A stretch of DNA of 64,000 nucleotides, from assembly GCF_022748595.1 (NCBI RefSeq), contig NZ_JALDSX010000008.1:1-64000 (forward strand), written 5' to 3'. The position numbers and the translations under genes were made by a program. Every line of letters begins with the position of its first letter. Within the stretch, counting starts at the first letter, position 1. A model generated the notes under the pieces. That model worked only from the letters and a program-made list of their open reading frames with translations, searched no databases and was not told where the DNA came from. This DNA comes from Brevibacterium sp. ZH18 (lineage in GTDB: Bacteria; Actinomycetota; Actinomycetes; Actinomycetales; Brevibacteriaceae). This document shows positions 26,613 through 34,664 of this stretch, piece after piece.

Positions 26613-27188
26613 GTGAACAACGTCACCGGCACCGCGACCACCGAACCGCCACCGCCCCCGAGAGCACAGGCCCACATCATCGTCGGGGTCGCTCCCGGCG
26701 AGGTCGTCGCCACCGCTGCGACCTATGCGGATCGCTTCGACGCCGACCTCATCTGCGTCCACGTCGACGACTTCCGCTATACCGTTGAAATCCGTTCCGA
26801 TGGGTCCGTCGTGTCGATACCCATCGACCCGGACCTCGTCGCCGAGGCGGCCCCTGAATTCGATCCACTCCTGCACTCCGCGATCGCCGAAGTCCTCCGA
26901 GGATCGAGCGTGAACTGGACACTTAAGACTCTGGCAGGCAGTGCCTCTCAGGAGTTGGCTAGCTTGGCAGAGGAGGTCGATGCGCAGATGATCGTCGTCG
27001 GTGTCCGCAAGGCCGGCATCAAAGGCTCGTTTCACGAATTCTTCAACGGTTCGGTCGCCATTCAGTTGGCACAACATCAGCACAGGCCCCTTCTCGTCGT
27101 ACCCTTGGCGTCAGATCCTGCGGTGGGCCCGTCATATCCCGAGGTGGGGGCGTCGGGCCCCGAAATAGCTGGAGGGGGCGAACAGTGA
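26613..27188 (+). CDS. Universal stress protein family protein
   Basis: A 191-residue UspA-fold protein beginning with a Pro-rich linker (EPPPPPRAQ) followed by HIIVGVAPGEVVATAATYA and ending with the nucleotide-loop-like VGVRKAGIKGSFHEFFNGSVA. GTG 26613 is chosen because GGAG precedes it by five bases and the fold begins just after. It is the first gene after the fluoride riboswitch and overlaps the first crcB gene, so it is part of the fluoride response. UspA proteins are known companions of crcB genes under fluoride switches. Its biochemical job in fluoride stress is not known. Confidence 0.85.
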   Translation: MNNVTGTATTEPPPPPRAQAHIIVGVAPGEVVATAATYADRFDADLICVHVDDFRYTVEIRSDGSVVSIPIDPDLVAEAAPEFDPLLHSAIAEVLRGSSVNWTLKTLAGSASQELASLAEEVDAQMIVVGVRKAGIKGSFHEFFNGSVAIQLAQHQHRPLLVVPLASDPAVGPSYPEVGASGPEIAGGGEQ

Positions 27189-27712
27189 ACCGGCCGCTTC
27201 ACCTGCGGTTGCCCTATCTTGGCCTCGCCATCCTCGGCGGCACCATGGGTACGGCCGCGCGCGAGGCAGTGTCTCTGGCGTTTCCTCCGTTCGCTGGGAT
27301 CCCGCTCGCAATTTTCATGGTCAACATCCTCGGCGCGTTTCTGCTCGGTCTTCTTCTCGATACTCTGGCCCGCAGTGGCCCCGATGAGGCAGGTCGACGC
27401 ACGGTGCGCATCATGGTGGGCACCGGCTTCATGGGCGGCTTCACCACTTACAGTGCCTTGGCGACCGACGCGGCCCTACTCATCGGCAACGGCTCCGTCG
27501 GCACCGGCATCACCTACGGGTTGGCCACCCTGTTCATCGGCGGGATCGCCACCTGGGCGGGAATCGCGGTGGCCAGCGCAGCTCACAATCGCCGCGGTGC
27601 TCACTCGTTGCAGCAAGCAGGAGATATGCCGCCATCGCCAACGAACACCAGCACCAGCTCCGGCACCACTGCCGAGGCTGACGCCGACGTTCAGGGCGGA
27701 GGCGCGCAATGA
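27185..27712 (+). CDS. crcB: Fluoride channel subunit CrcB/FluC (first copy)
   Basis: A 175-residue four-TM protein of the Fluc family that exports fluoride across the membrane as a dual-topology or paired dimer. The signature GTGFMGGFTTYSAL and the NILGAFLLG asparagine segment are present. The Phe/Thr-rich pore residues are retained. It carries a hydrophilic C-terminal tail of about 40 residues, rich in Ser, Thr and Pro, beyond the usual length of about 125. GTG 27185 overlaps the usp stop codon. It overlaps the second crcB by four bases, so the two subunits probably form a heterodimer with opposite topologies. Confidence 0.93.
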   Translation: MNRPLHLRLPYLGLAILGGTMGTAAREAVSLAFPPFAGIPLAIFMVNILGAFLLGLLLDTLARSGPDEAGRRTVRIMVGTGFMGGFTTYSALATDAALLIGNGSVGTGITYGLATLFIGGIATWAGIAVASAAHNRRGAHSLQQAGDMPPSPTNTSTSSGTTAEADADVQGGGAQ

Positions 27713-28086
27713 CCCTCCTCGTCTTCATTGCTCTGGCAGTCACCGGCGGACTCGGAGCCTCGACGCGCATGTTCCTCGATGGGCTCATCAAATCGCGAGT
27801 GAGCGGACCGACCCCCTGGGGCACGATCATCATCAATGTCAGCGGATCATTGGCGCTTGGTCTCGCCACCGGACTGGCGACCGGTCAGATCCTGCCGGAA
27901 GCATGGCATCTGATTATCGGCACTGGCTTCCTCGGCGGCTACACCACTTTCTCCACTGCGAGCTTCGAGACCGTCCGCCTGATCCAAGAGCGCAAATGGG
28001 CCATCAGTCTCGTCAATTCCCTCGGCACTCTTCTGCTCGCAACCGCTGCCGCAGGTGTGGGGCTCTGGGCAGGCGGATTGGTCTAA
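27709..28086 (+). CDS. crcB: Fluoride channel subunit CrcB/FluC (second copy)
   Basis: A 125-residue four-TM Fluc protein with GTIIINVSGSLALG and the signature GTGFLGGYTTFSTASFET, the normal family length. Paired with the preceding crcB through an ATGA overlap. Paired crcB genes are common in Gram-positive bacteria and give heterodimeric channels. The 3' end overlaps the convergent otsA gene by four bases, so there is no room for a terminator between them. Confidence 0.93.
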   Translation: MTLLVFIALAVTGGLGASTRMFLDGLIKSRVSGPTPWGTIIINVSGSLALGLATGLATGQILPEAWHLIIGTGFLGGYTTFSTASFETVRLIQERKWAISLVNSLGTLLLATAAAGVGLWAGGLV

Positions 28087-29441
28087 GACTCAAGAGCGTC
28101 AAGGAAGTGACGAGCCCAGTCGTGGACGTCGTGGCCAGTGACCACGTCGGCCATGACATCGATACGACTGTTGGCTTCTTCGGCATCCATTTCCACCGCT
28201 TGCGTGATCGCGGATTTGAGTTTGTTGAGGTTATGGGGATTGATGAGCAAAGCCTCGGTGAGCTCATCAGCGGCACCGGCGAATTCGGACAGCACCAGGG
28301 CACCACCTCGTCCTCTCCGCGCGCAGACGTACTCCTTAGCGACGAGGTTCATACCGTCACGCAGAGCCGTGACGAGCAGGGCGTCGGCAGCCAGATAGAG
28401 GGCGATGGTGGATTCGAAGGTATAAGAGCGGTAGAGGTAGTGGACGACCGTACCGCTGAGGCCCGCAAACTTTCCGTTGATGCGCCCAACCAGCTGCTCG
28501 ACGTTCTCGCGCAGCTCTTGGTAGGCGGCCATCCCCTCGCGCGACGGCACGGCAACCTGGACGAGGCACGTGCGGCAGGGGTCGAGTGCTCCTTCGTCGA
28601 GGAGCTCTTCGTAGGCGAGCAGCCGCTCGATGATTCCCTTCGTGTGATCGAGACGGTCGACTCCGAGGAGGAGAGTCTCGGGCGAACCGAGGTCCGCGCG
28701 GACGGCCTCGGCCTCCCGGAGCACCGTCTCTGAATGCGCGGCATTTTCAACATCTTCGACGTCGATGGAGATGGGATAGCTGCCTAGTGCCAGCGTTAGG
28801 CGACGGGAGTCCTTGGGAGCGAGCTTGTCCAATGCTGTGGAGAAATTCGTGACGTCGGACTCCCGCTGGAAGCCGATGACATCGGCCCCGAGGAGGCCGC
28901 TCAGTATCTCGTCTCGCCACGGAAGCTGGGAGAAGAGTCCTGACGGTGGGAAAGGGATGTGACTGAAGTAGCCGATCGCCACGTCCGGGCGGCGTTGGCG
29001 GAGCAGGTTCGGTACCAGCTGCAGCTGGTAGTCGTGGATCCACACGGTGGCCCCAGGCGCAGCACACCGCGCAACAGCCGCGGCGAATCGCTCGTTGATG
29101 ACCTGATAGGCGTTCCACCAGGATCGGTGAAACTGCGGGGCGACCACCTGGTCATGATAGAGCGGCCAGATAGTGGCGTTAGAGAATCCTTCGTAGTATT
29201 CGCGAAGCTCCGCCGAGCTCAAAGCAACCGGTTCGAGCGAGATCCCATCGAATTCGAAAGGGTCGAAATGCTCATCACAGGCGCCGGTCCATCCGACCCA
29301 GATACCGCCGCGTTCACGCACGACCGGAGCCAGCGCAGAGACCAGTCCGCCCGGGGACGCAGACCAGTGATCTCCACATCGATCGACAGGCAACCGGTTG
29401 GCAACAACGATCAAGGACTTGCCTACAGAATCTTCCGACAT
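28083..29441 (-). CDS. otsA: Trehalose-6-phosphate synthase
   Basis: A 452-residue glycosyltransferase family 20 enzyme that makes trehalose-6-phosphate from UDP-glucose and glucose-6-phosphate. Landmarks are VVANRLPVD and ASPGGLVSAL at the N-terminus, VWIHDYQLQLVP, GFQRESDV, and the late GVDRLDHTKGI and LRDGMNLVAKEYV blocks. Full length for the family. It acts in the cytoplasm in osmotic and desiccation protection. No phosphatase (otsB) gene is adjacent in the window. Confidence 0.96.
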   Translation of the reverse strand: MSEDSVGKSLIVVANRLPVDRCGDHWSASPGGLVSALAPVVRERGGIWVGWTGACDEHFDPFEFDGISLEPVALSSAELREYYEGFSNATIWPLYHDQVVAPQFHRSWWNAYQVINERFAAAVARCAAPGATVWIHDYQLQLVPNLLRQRRPDVAIGYFSHIPFPPSGLFSQLPWRDEILSGLLGADVIGFQRESDVTNFSTALDKLAPKDSRRLTLALGSYPISIDVEDVENAAHSETVLREAEAVRADLGSPETLLLGVDRLDHTKGIIERLLAYEELLDEGALDPCRTCLVQVAVPSREGMAAYQELRENVEQLVGRINGKFAGLSGTVVHYLYRSYTFESTIALYLAADALLVTALRDGMNLVAKEYVCARRGRGGALVLSEFAGAADELTEALLINPHNLNKLKSAITQAVEMDAEEANSRIDVMADVVTGHDVHDWARHFLDALES

Positions 29442-29512
29442 CAGTGACCCTCCGCGGCAAGATCAGCTCGCACCCGTCAAGGTACGCGCTTCACGGTGCC
29501 TACATTATTATT

Positions 29513-29527
29513 GTTTACACGATAAAC
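29513..29527. promoter_or_regulatory. Palindromic site 1, GTTTA-N5-TAAAC
   Basis: GTTTACACGATAAAC, with five-base arms and a five-base centre. It lies in the AT-rich 260-bp region between otsA and the small membrane protein. A closely matching second copy lies 89 bp away. It probably binds a dimeric regulator; the TetR-type protein encoded at 30184 is one candidate. Confidence 0.5.
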
Positions 29528-29601
29528 TTTCAAAGATCGACAGTACACCAGAAGCATCGACCTACGGGCTCATTGCTGATTTTCAATATACCTGATATGT
29601 T

Positions 29602-29616
29602 GTTTACTTAATAAAC
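29602..29616. promoter_or_regulatory. Palindromic site 2, GTTTA-N5-TAAAC
   Basis: GTTTACTTAATAAAC, flanked by T and A so that the symmetry extends to 17 bp. It is 90 bp before the start of the small membrane protein gene and shares 12 of 15 positions with site 1. The sequence around it is unusually AT-rich for this window, as expected of a promoter. Confidence 0.5.
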
Positions 29617-29705
29617 ATTTATTGCATTATAGGCTTGCAGTAATGAGCATAGAGACCTGCGGACCAGCCGCAGGTGCATGCAGACAAAACGAAGGAACTC
29701 ACCAT

Positions 29706-29978
29706 ATGGGCTTTATCGCTTACCTCATCCTCGGCCTCATCGCCGGAGCCATCGCCAAGCTGATTCTGCCGGGGCGGCAGGGCGGCGGCTGGATCGCCAC
29801 ACTGATCCTCGGCGTCATCGGTGCTGCCCTGGGCGGTTGGCTCGGCAGTGCGATCTTCGGAGCGGGAGTCGATTCGTTCTTCGACCTCTCCACCTGGCTG
29901 TGTGCAATCGGCGGGTCGCTGATCGTACTCATCATCTGGGGACTTATCACCGGCCGGAAGCGTCCAGCCAAAGCATAA
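29706..29978 (+). CDS. GlsB/YeaQ/YmgE-family small membrane protein
   Basis: A 90-residue protein with three hydrophobic segments and the family's glycine-rich pattern GLIAGAIAKLILPGRQGGG and ATLILGVIGAALGGWLG. The family was named transglycosylase-associated, but its members are stress-induced small membrane proteins without known enzyme activity. GAAGGAA precedes the ATG; an in-frame upstream ATG at 29622 lacks a ribosome site. The AT-rich upstream region holds two palindromic sites, so expression is probably regulated. A strong hairpin follows. Confidence 0.85.
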   Translation: MGFIAYLILGLIAGAIAKLILPGRQGGGWIATLILGVIGAALGGWLGSAIFGAGVDSFFDLSTWLCAIGGSLIVLIIWGLITGRKRPAKA

Positions 29979-30026
29979 GGATCGGGCCCCTGGAACGAAT
30001 GTCCCGGACATCTCTGCACACGGGTC

Positions 30027-30064
30027 ACTGCGCTCCGGTCGCCTCCCGGCGGGCGGAGCGCAGT
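30027..30064 (+). terminator. Terminator hairpin after the small membrane protein
   Basis: ACTGCGCTCCG (30027-30037) pairs perfectly with CGGAGCGCAGT (30054-30064) over 11 bp, with a 16-base loop. It starts 48 bp after the stop codon. Confidence 0.7.
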
Positions 30065-30183
30065 TCGCGTGTCATAGACTTCCCAGTCGCAGGGATCGTC
30101 TAGTCAAGAGTAGGATCTGTACCATGGCTCAGAGGCCGCAACCCATGTGGGCTGCACGCCGACCGGCGATATAAGGAGATTTC

Positions 30184-30849
30184 GTGGTTCGCCAACGCTT
30201 GCACCGACGCGATGTCGTTCAGGCAGCGATCGCGTTCATTGACGAATACGGAGTGCAAGCACTCACCATGCGACGATTGGGCGCCTCGCTCGATGTGGAG
30301 GCGATGGCCTTATATCGACATGTTCCTGGTCGTGAAGAGCTCCTCTCTGCAGCCGTGAGCGAACTCATCGACAATCTGTTCGATGATGACCTGATGCAGG
30401 AAACCCCCTCGTCATGGGAGCGCTACCTCCAATGCGTGGCCCACGCAACTCGCAGAATGGCCTTGAAACATCCGAAGGTGTTCCCCTTGATGATCTCCCA
30501 GCCGCCGGAAGCACCGTGGCTGCGTCCTCCACTGAGGAGCATCCGCTGGGTCGAGCACTTTCTGTTCTCACTCAACCACTATGGCTTCTCCGACAATCAC
30601 GCCGTCGCCTCTTACAAGGCCTTCACCAGTTTCCTGCTCGGTGACCTTCTGCTCCAAGTCTCGGCTATGGATAGCGATGCCACCCCAATCCCTGCTGACA
30701 CACGCGAAGAGCAGGACGACGAGGATCTCGAGGATTTCCCCACAGTTCAGCGACTGCAGAGCAAACTCGCACAGAATCATTCTGACCGAGAGTTTTCCGA
30801 CGGTCTCGATGATCTCATCGAACGAATCCGCACGTCACTGGCAATCTGA
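30184..30849 (+). CDS. TetR-family regulator with TetR_C1-type effector domain
   Basis: A 221-residue regulator. The DNA-binding domain spans residues 5-50 (ALTMRRLGASLDVEAMALYRHVPGREEL), the variant seen in TetR(C1) proteins. The acidic EEQDDEDLEDF stretch near residues 178-188 is unusual. GTG start supported by AAGGAG. It is 92 bp upstream of the dehydrogenase/deacetylase/glycosyltransferase cassette on the same strand, and downstream of the small membrane protein gene. It may control either; the two GTTTA-N5-TAAAC sites are candidate targets. Confidence 0.85.
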   Translation: MVRQRLHRRDVVQAAIAFIDEYGVQALTMRRLGASLDVEAMALYRHVPGREELLSAAVSELIDNLFDDDLMQETPSSWERYLQCVAHATRRMALKHPKVFPLMISQPPEAPWLRPPLRSIRWVEHFLFSLNHYGFSDNHAVASYKAFTSFLLGDLLLQVSAMDSDATPIPADTREEQDDEDLEDFPTVQRLQSKLAQNHSDREFSDGLDDLIERIRTSLAI

Positions 30850-30941
30850 CTCTCAATGCCGTCCGTCGGCCACGGCGGACACGCACACCCGGTGACGAGC
30901 GGCACACGCACTCACCTCTCACCGAAGGACACGTCTTTACA

Positions 30942-31994
30942 ATGCGCACCGAAAACCACCTTGACCTCCAATCACAAATCCTCTCCGCTCCGCTGGCCCC
31001 CTGGTACGGCGATTCACTCGCTACGGACACCTTGACCAAGCTGGTCACCGGCAACGCAACTGCGGCACAGAAGATCACATCTCTGCAGAGCTGCCTCGGG
31101 CTCTCGGGCACGTCCTCACAGCTGCGCCAGTGGGAGTCTTTGGCCCGGATCGCGTCGATCGACATCGCTGTCGCTCGCATGCTCGAGCCGCATGTCGATG
31201 CCCTCGGGATCCTCGCCGAGGCTGGGCTCGAGGCTCCAGCCGCGCAGTCCACCTGGGGCGTGTATGCCGCGGAGGTCCCAGGCAAGGTCGTCACCCTCAC
31301 CGAGGCGGACGGCAGTGTGATCATCAACGGAGAGAAAGCCTGGTGCTCCTTGGCGTCAGAGCTCAGCCATGCCGTCGTCATCGCCCATCACGGCGAGCAC
31401 CGGCGCGCATGTGCTGTCGGGCTCGACCATCCCAAGGTCAAGGCCGATCCCAGCTCGTGGCCAAGCCTGGGACTCAAAGAGATTCCGAGTGGATCCGTCG
31501 CATTCGACCACGTTCCGGCCGAGTTTGTCGGACCCGATGGCTGGTACCTCGACCGCCCCGCATTCGCTTGGGGTGGGATCCGGGTGGCCGCCTGCTGGTT
31601 CGGCGGGGCATTGGGCTTGGCACGCAATGCAACTCGACGCCATCTCGCCCGACCCTCTCCTGCCCAGATAGGCGATATGGCAGTGGGGCAGATCGATGCC
31701 GAAATCTTCACGGCGCGCTCGGTCCTCGCCGAGGCGGCCGGGGCCGCCGACGGTGAGGAGCCGTACTCGCGAGCCCAGGCATGGACGCTGGCACTGCGGG
31801 TGCGCAATATCGTCTATCGAGCGTCTCAGCGCATTCAGCACTTGAGCAGAGAGCTCGCCGGGCCAGCCGCGCTCACAGGTGATGCCGCGTTCGCGAAGGC
31901 CGATGCCGACCTCACTGTCTACCTCAGTCAGCACCACGGTCCTAGGGACGAGGCGTCTCTGGGCGCCGAGCTCGGGAAGGCACTTCAGCAATGA
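30942..31994 (+). CDS. Acyl-CoA dehydrogenase-like flavoprotein
   Basis: A 350-residue protein with the acyl-CoA dehydrogenase layout: an N-terminal helical part, a middle beta domain with WGVYAAEVPG...INGEKAWCSLASE, and a C-terminal helical bundle. It is short, and the usual catalytic glutamate motif is not obvious, so it may act on a non-CoA substrate or bind flavin without beta-oxidation chemistry. It overlaps the next gene by four bases. Together with the PIG-L/methyltransferase and glycosyltransferase genes it forms a three-gene translationally coupled cassette. That context argues against fatty-acid degradation and for modification of a glycosylated product. Confidence 0.75.
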   Translation: MRTENHLDLQSQILSAPLAPWYGDSLATDTLTKLVTGNATAAQKITSLQSCLGLSGTSSQLRQWESLARIASIDIAVARMLEPHVDALGILAEAGLEAPAAQSTWGVYAAEVPGKVVTLTEADGSVIINGEKAWCSLASELSHAVVIAHHGEHRRACAVGLDHPKVKADPSSWPSLGLKEIPSGSVAFDHVPAEFVGPDGWYLDRPAFAWGGIRVAACWFGGALGLARNATRRHLARPSPAQIGDMAVGQIDAEIFTARSVLAEAAGAADGEEPYSRAQAWTLALRVRNIVYRASQRIQHLSRELAGPAALTGDAAFAKADADLTVYLSQHHGPRDEASLGAELGKALQQ

Positions 31995-33376
31995 CGACGT
32001 TCAGTCACCTCGATGAGAGCACACCGGAAAGCGCATGGATCCGTGCTGGGGTTCTGGATCTGCCGCTCCTTGCCACCGACACCTTCGCGGGCGGAGGCAC
32101 CATTGTGGTGCTGGCAGCTCACCCGGACGACGAAGCTCTCGGTGCAGTCGCACTCCTGTCTCGTGCTCGCGACTGGGACTGCGACGTGTCCGTGGTGCTG
32201 TTCACCGCGGGAGAGGGATCGCATCCGAACTCACCCACGCATACGCGTGCCCAGCTCAGGGACATTCGCCTCGACGAGTTCGACACCGCACTGAGCGCAC
32301 TCAACCCATCGGTGACCAGTAGAGTTCTCAATCTGCCTGACGGCGCCCTGCCAGAGTGCAGCGATCAGGTGTTCGACGAGATCATGAGAGAAATCGCCGA
32401 GGTGCGTGGCCCGGTGACGATCGTCAGTCCATACAGTGCCGACGGTCACGGCGACCATGAGGCTGTGGGAGCAGCGGCACTCGAGGCGGGACGTCTCAGC
32501 CGCGCCCTCGTCCTCGAATACCCCATCTGGTATTGGCATTGGGCTTCTCCCGAGGACAGTCGCTGGCGGACGTGGCGATTTCTCCCCGATCCCGGCGATC
32601 GTGCTCGTCACCAGGCGCTCGACTGCTATCGCTCACAGACTCTGCCTCTCTCGGAGCACGTCGGTGACGAAGCAATCCTCGGTGCCGCGCAGCTTGAGCA
32701 TCACGATCGCAGCGGAGACACCTTTGCGGTCACCGACTTCAGCAGCCGGAGCTCCGCGGTCAACGACGCGACCACAGCCTCGGCGGTCTTCGACAACGTG
32801 CATGCCGATCGTGTTGACCCCTGGTCCGTTCAGGACTCCGAGTATGAGATCGCCAAGCGAGACACTCTGCTTGCCCACCTCCCGCAACGGCCCTATTCGC
32901 ACATTGTCGAGATCGGCTGCTCGATCGGCGCCCTCAGCCGAGAGCTCGCCCTGCGCAGTCGCAGAGTCACTGCAATTGATGCCAGTCGGGAGGCGCTGAA
33001 GAGCGCAGAGTATTTCAACTCGACGAATACCGCGGCTGGTCTCAGCTTCATCCATGCCACGGTGCCCTTCGAATGGCCGGAAGGGCGCTTCGACGCCGTG
33101 GTGCTTTCGGAGACGGGTTTCTATCTCTCACGTGCTCAGCTGGAACGGACACTCGAACGCATTAATGCAACGACGACACGGAGCTTCGTGTTGGTGCTCT
33201 GTCATTGGAAAGGCGAGATCCGCGACTGGCCGCTGGATGCCGACGAAGTACATGAGGTCGCCCTGGGATTTTGGCCGCACCACAGCACCGTCGTCCACCT
33301 CGATGCCGAGTACCGGCTCGACATCGCCATAGTGACAAAAACCGGCCCTCCGGCTGAGACAGTGGCTGAACGGTGA
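31991..33376 (+). CDS. Bifunctional PIG-L deacetylase / SAM methyltransferase
   Basis: A 461-residue fusion. Residues 35-210 are a PIG-L (LmbE) zinc deacetylase, with the metal motif AAHPDDE near residue 37 and the second metal site DGHGDHEAVG near 150. Residues 275-455 are a class I methyltransferase of the NodS type, with HIVEIGCSIGALSRELA as the SAM-binding motif. PIG-L enzymes remove N-acetyl groups from sugars such as GlcNAc conjugates, and NodS methylates the freed amine, so sequential deacetylation and N-methylation of one amino sugar is plausible (inference). Overlaps both neighbours by four bases. Confidence 0.85.
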   Translation: MTTFSHLDESTPESAWIRAGVLDLPLLATDTFAGGGTIVVLAAHPDDEALGAVALLSRARDWDCDVSVVLFTAGEGSHPNSPTHTRAQLRDIRLDEFDTALSALNPSVTSRVLNLPDGALPECSDQVFDEIMREIAEVRGPVTIVSPYSADGHGDHEAVGAAALEAGRLSRALVLEYPIWYWHWASPEDSRWRTWRFLPDPGDRARHQALDCYRSQTLPLSEHVGDEAILGAAQLEHHDRSGDTFAVTDFSSRSSAVNDATTASAVFDNVHADRVDPWSVQDSEYEIAKRDTLLAHLPQRPYSHIVEIGCSIGALSRELALRSRRVTAIDASREALKSAEYFNSTNTAAGLSFIHATVPFEWPEGRFDAVVLSETGFYLSRAQLERTLERINATTTRSFVLVLCHWKGEIRDWPLDADEVHEVALGFWPHHSTVVHLDAEYRLDIAIVTKTGPPAETVAER

Positions 33377-34083
33377 TCGACCACCTCGCGGTCATCATTC
33401 CGGCACACAACGAAGAAGACGAGATCGTTGACTGTCTGACCTCAGTCGTGTGCTCGGCAGTGCTCGCGCAGCGCAAGGACCCGGAACTCCGTGTGCAAGT
33501 GATCGTCGTCGCCGACGCCTGCACCGACGGCACACACGATGTGGTCGCCGGATTCGCCCAGCAGAATCCACTGGTCGAGATACTCAGCACCTCATACAGC
33601 AATGTGGGTCGCGCGCGCGATGCCGCAGGAAGGTTGCTTCTTCGCTCTCTCCGTGACGCTCATCCGCAGGCTCTTGAGACTGCTTGGATGGCCTTCACCG
33701 ATGCAGACAGCCGTGTTCCCGAGCAGTGGGTCGCCACACATCTTCACGAAGCACTGCTCGGCGCGGACTGCCTGGTCGGCACGGTCGCGCCCCGGCCTGA
33801 GACAGGATCGGCAGACCTCATCGCCAGATGGCATGAAACGCATCACCTGGTCGAAGACCACCCTTATGTGTTCGGAGCGAACCTCGGGCTCCGCGCAGCC
33901 TATTTCGAGAGGATCGAGGGCATCCCTGCTTTGTCGTGCGGTGAGGATGCCGCAGTGGTGGCAGAGATTCTCAAAGCCGGCGGGAAGGTGCGCCGCACGG
34001 ACAGCTGCAGGGTGCTGACCTCGGCTCGGCTGGATGGCCGAGTACAAGGCGGATTCAGCACCTATCTGCAGAGCCTGATCTGA
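33373..34083 (+). CDS. Family 2 glycosyltransferase
   Basis: A 236-residue GT-A enzyme. It opens with VIIPAHNEEDEIVDCL, has the nucleotide-binding VVADACTDGTHD, and the metal-binding DADS near residue 114. No membrane segment is apparent, so it is cytosolic or peripheral. Last gene of the three-gene cassette. It should add the sugar that the fused deacetylase/methyltransferase then edits. The acceptor is unknown. The convergent DUF3151 gene begins 15 bp away. Confidence 0.85.
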   Translation: MIDHLAVIIPAHNEEDEIVDCLTSVVCSAVLAQRKDPELRVQVIVVADACTDGTHDVVAGFAQQNPLVEILSTSYSNVGRARDAAGRLLLRSLRDAHPQALETAWMAFTDADSRVPEQWVATHLHEALLGADCLVGTVAPRPETGSADLIARWHETHHLVEDHPYVFGANLGLRAAYFERIEGIPALSCGEDAAVVAEILKAGGKVRRTDSCRVLTSARLDGRVQGGFSTYLQSLI

Positions 34084-34098
34084 TACTGCTGCTGAGCT

Positions 34099-34560
34099 TT
34101 ACTCCCCCGCAGCGATCGCATCGATCGCAGCAGGATCGGACGAGCGCAGAAAGTCTTCGATCCGCGCGGCTTCCTCGCCCTCGCCGATCGCCCCGGCAGC
34201 GCGACCCAACGCATTGAGAGCACGCAGGAATCCACGGTTGATCTCGTGCTCCCACGGGATCGGACCCGCTCCCCGCCATCCGGCGGCGCGCAGGGCATCG
34301 AGACCGCGGTGGTAGCCCACACGAGCGTAAGCGTACGAATCGACGAGTCGGCCTTCGCCATAAGCTTCATCTGCGAGAATCGCCCACGCCAAGGACGAGG
34401 CCGGCAGCGCGGCGGCAACGTCGATCGGCTCGTCACCGGAATCGAGGCGCTTCTTCGCCTCGACGTCGACGTGATCGCCGGGCAGGTACGTCGGCTGTGG
34501 GCCGAGTTGCGAGGCATCGAGGTTTCCGATGTGCGATGGGTTGCCGATGGGCTGTGTCAT
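34099..34560 (-). CDS. DUF3151 family protein
   Basis: A 153-residue actinobacterial protein with the family pattern ALPASSLAWAILADEAYGEGRLVDSYAYARVGYHRGLDALRAAGWRGAGPIPWEH. The helical repeat-like core suggests a TPR-like fold. Function is not known. In many actinobacteria this gene is near purA or fructose-bisphosphate aldolase; here it is 10 kb from purA, between two glycosyltransferase clusters. Confidence 0.85.
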   Translation of the reverse strand: MTQPIGNPSHIGNLDASQLGPQPTYLPGDHVDVEAKKRLDSGDEPIDVAAALPASSLAWAILADEAYGEGRLVDSYAYARVGYHRGLDALRAAGWRGAGPIPWEHEINRGFLRALNALGRAAGAIGEGEEAARIEDFLRSSDPAAIDAIAAGE

Positions 34561-34664
34561 GTCATCTCCTGTTCGTTCGTATGGCGGTTCGTGCGCTCGT
34601 GCCGATGTTCATCTGACGAGGAGACTTTCGATATCCGAGGTGGCCCCCGGCGACCGTGTCATCG

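Noticed and set aside
31991-33376. PIG-L/methyltransferase as part of mycothiol synthesis (MshB)
   Set aside because: MshB is a stand-alone deacetylase and no other mycothiol genes are nearby; the fused methyltransferase points elsewhere.
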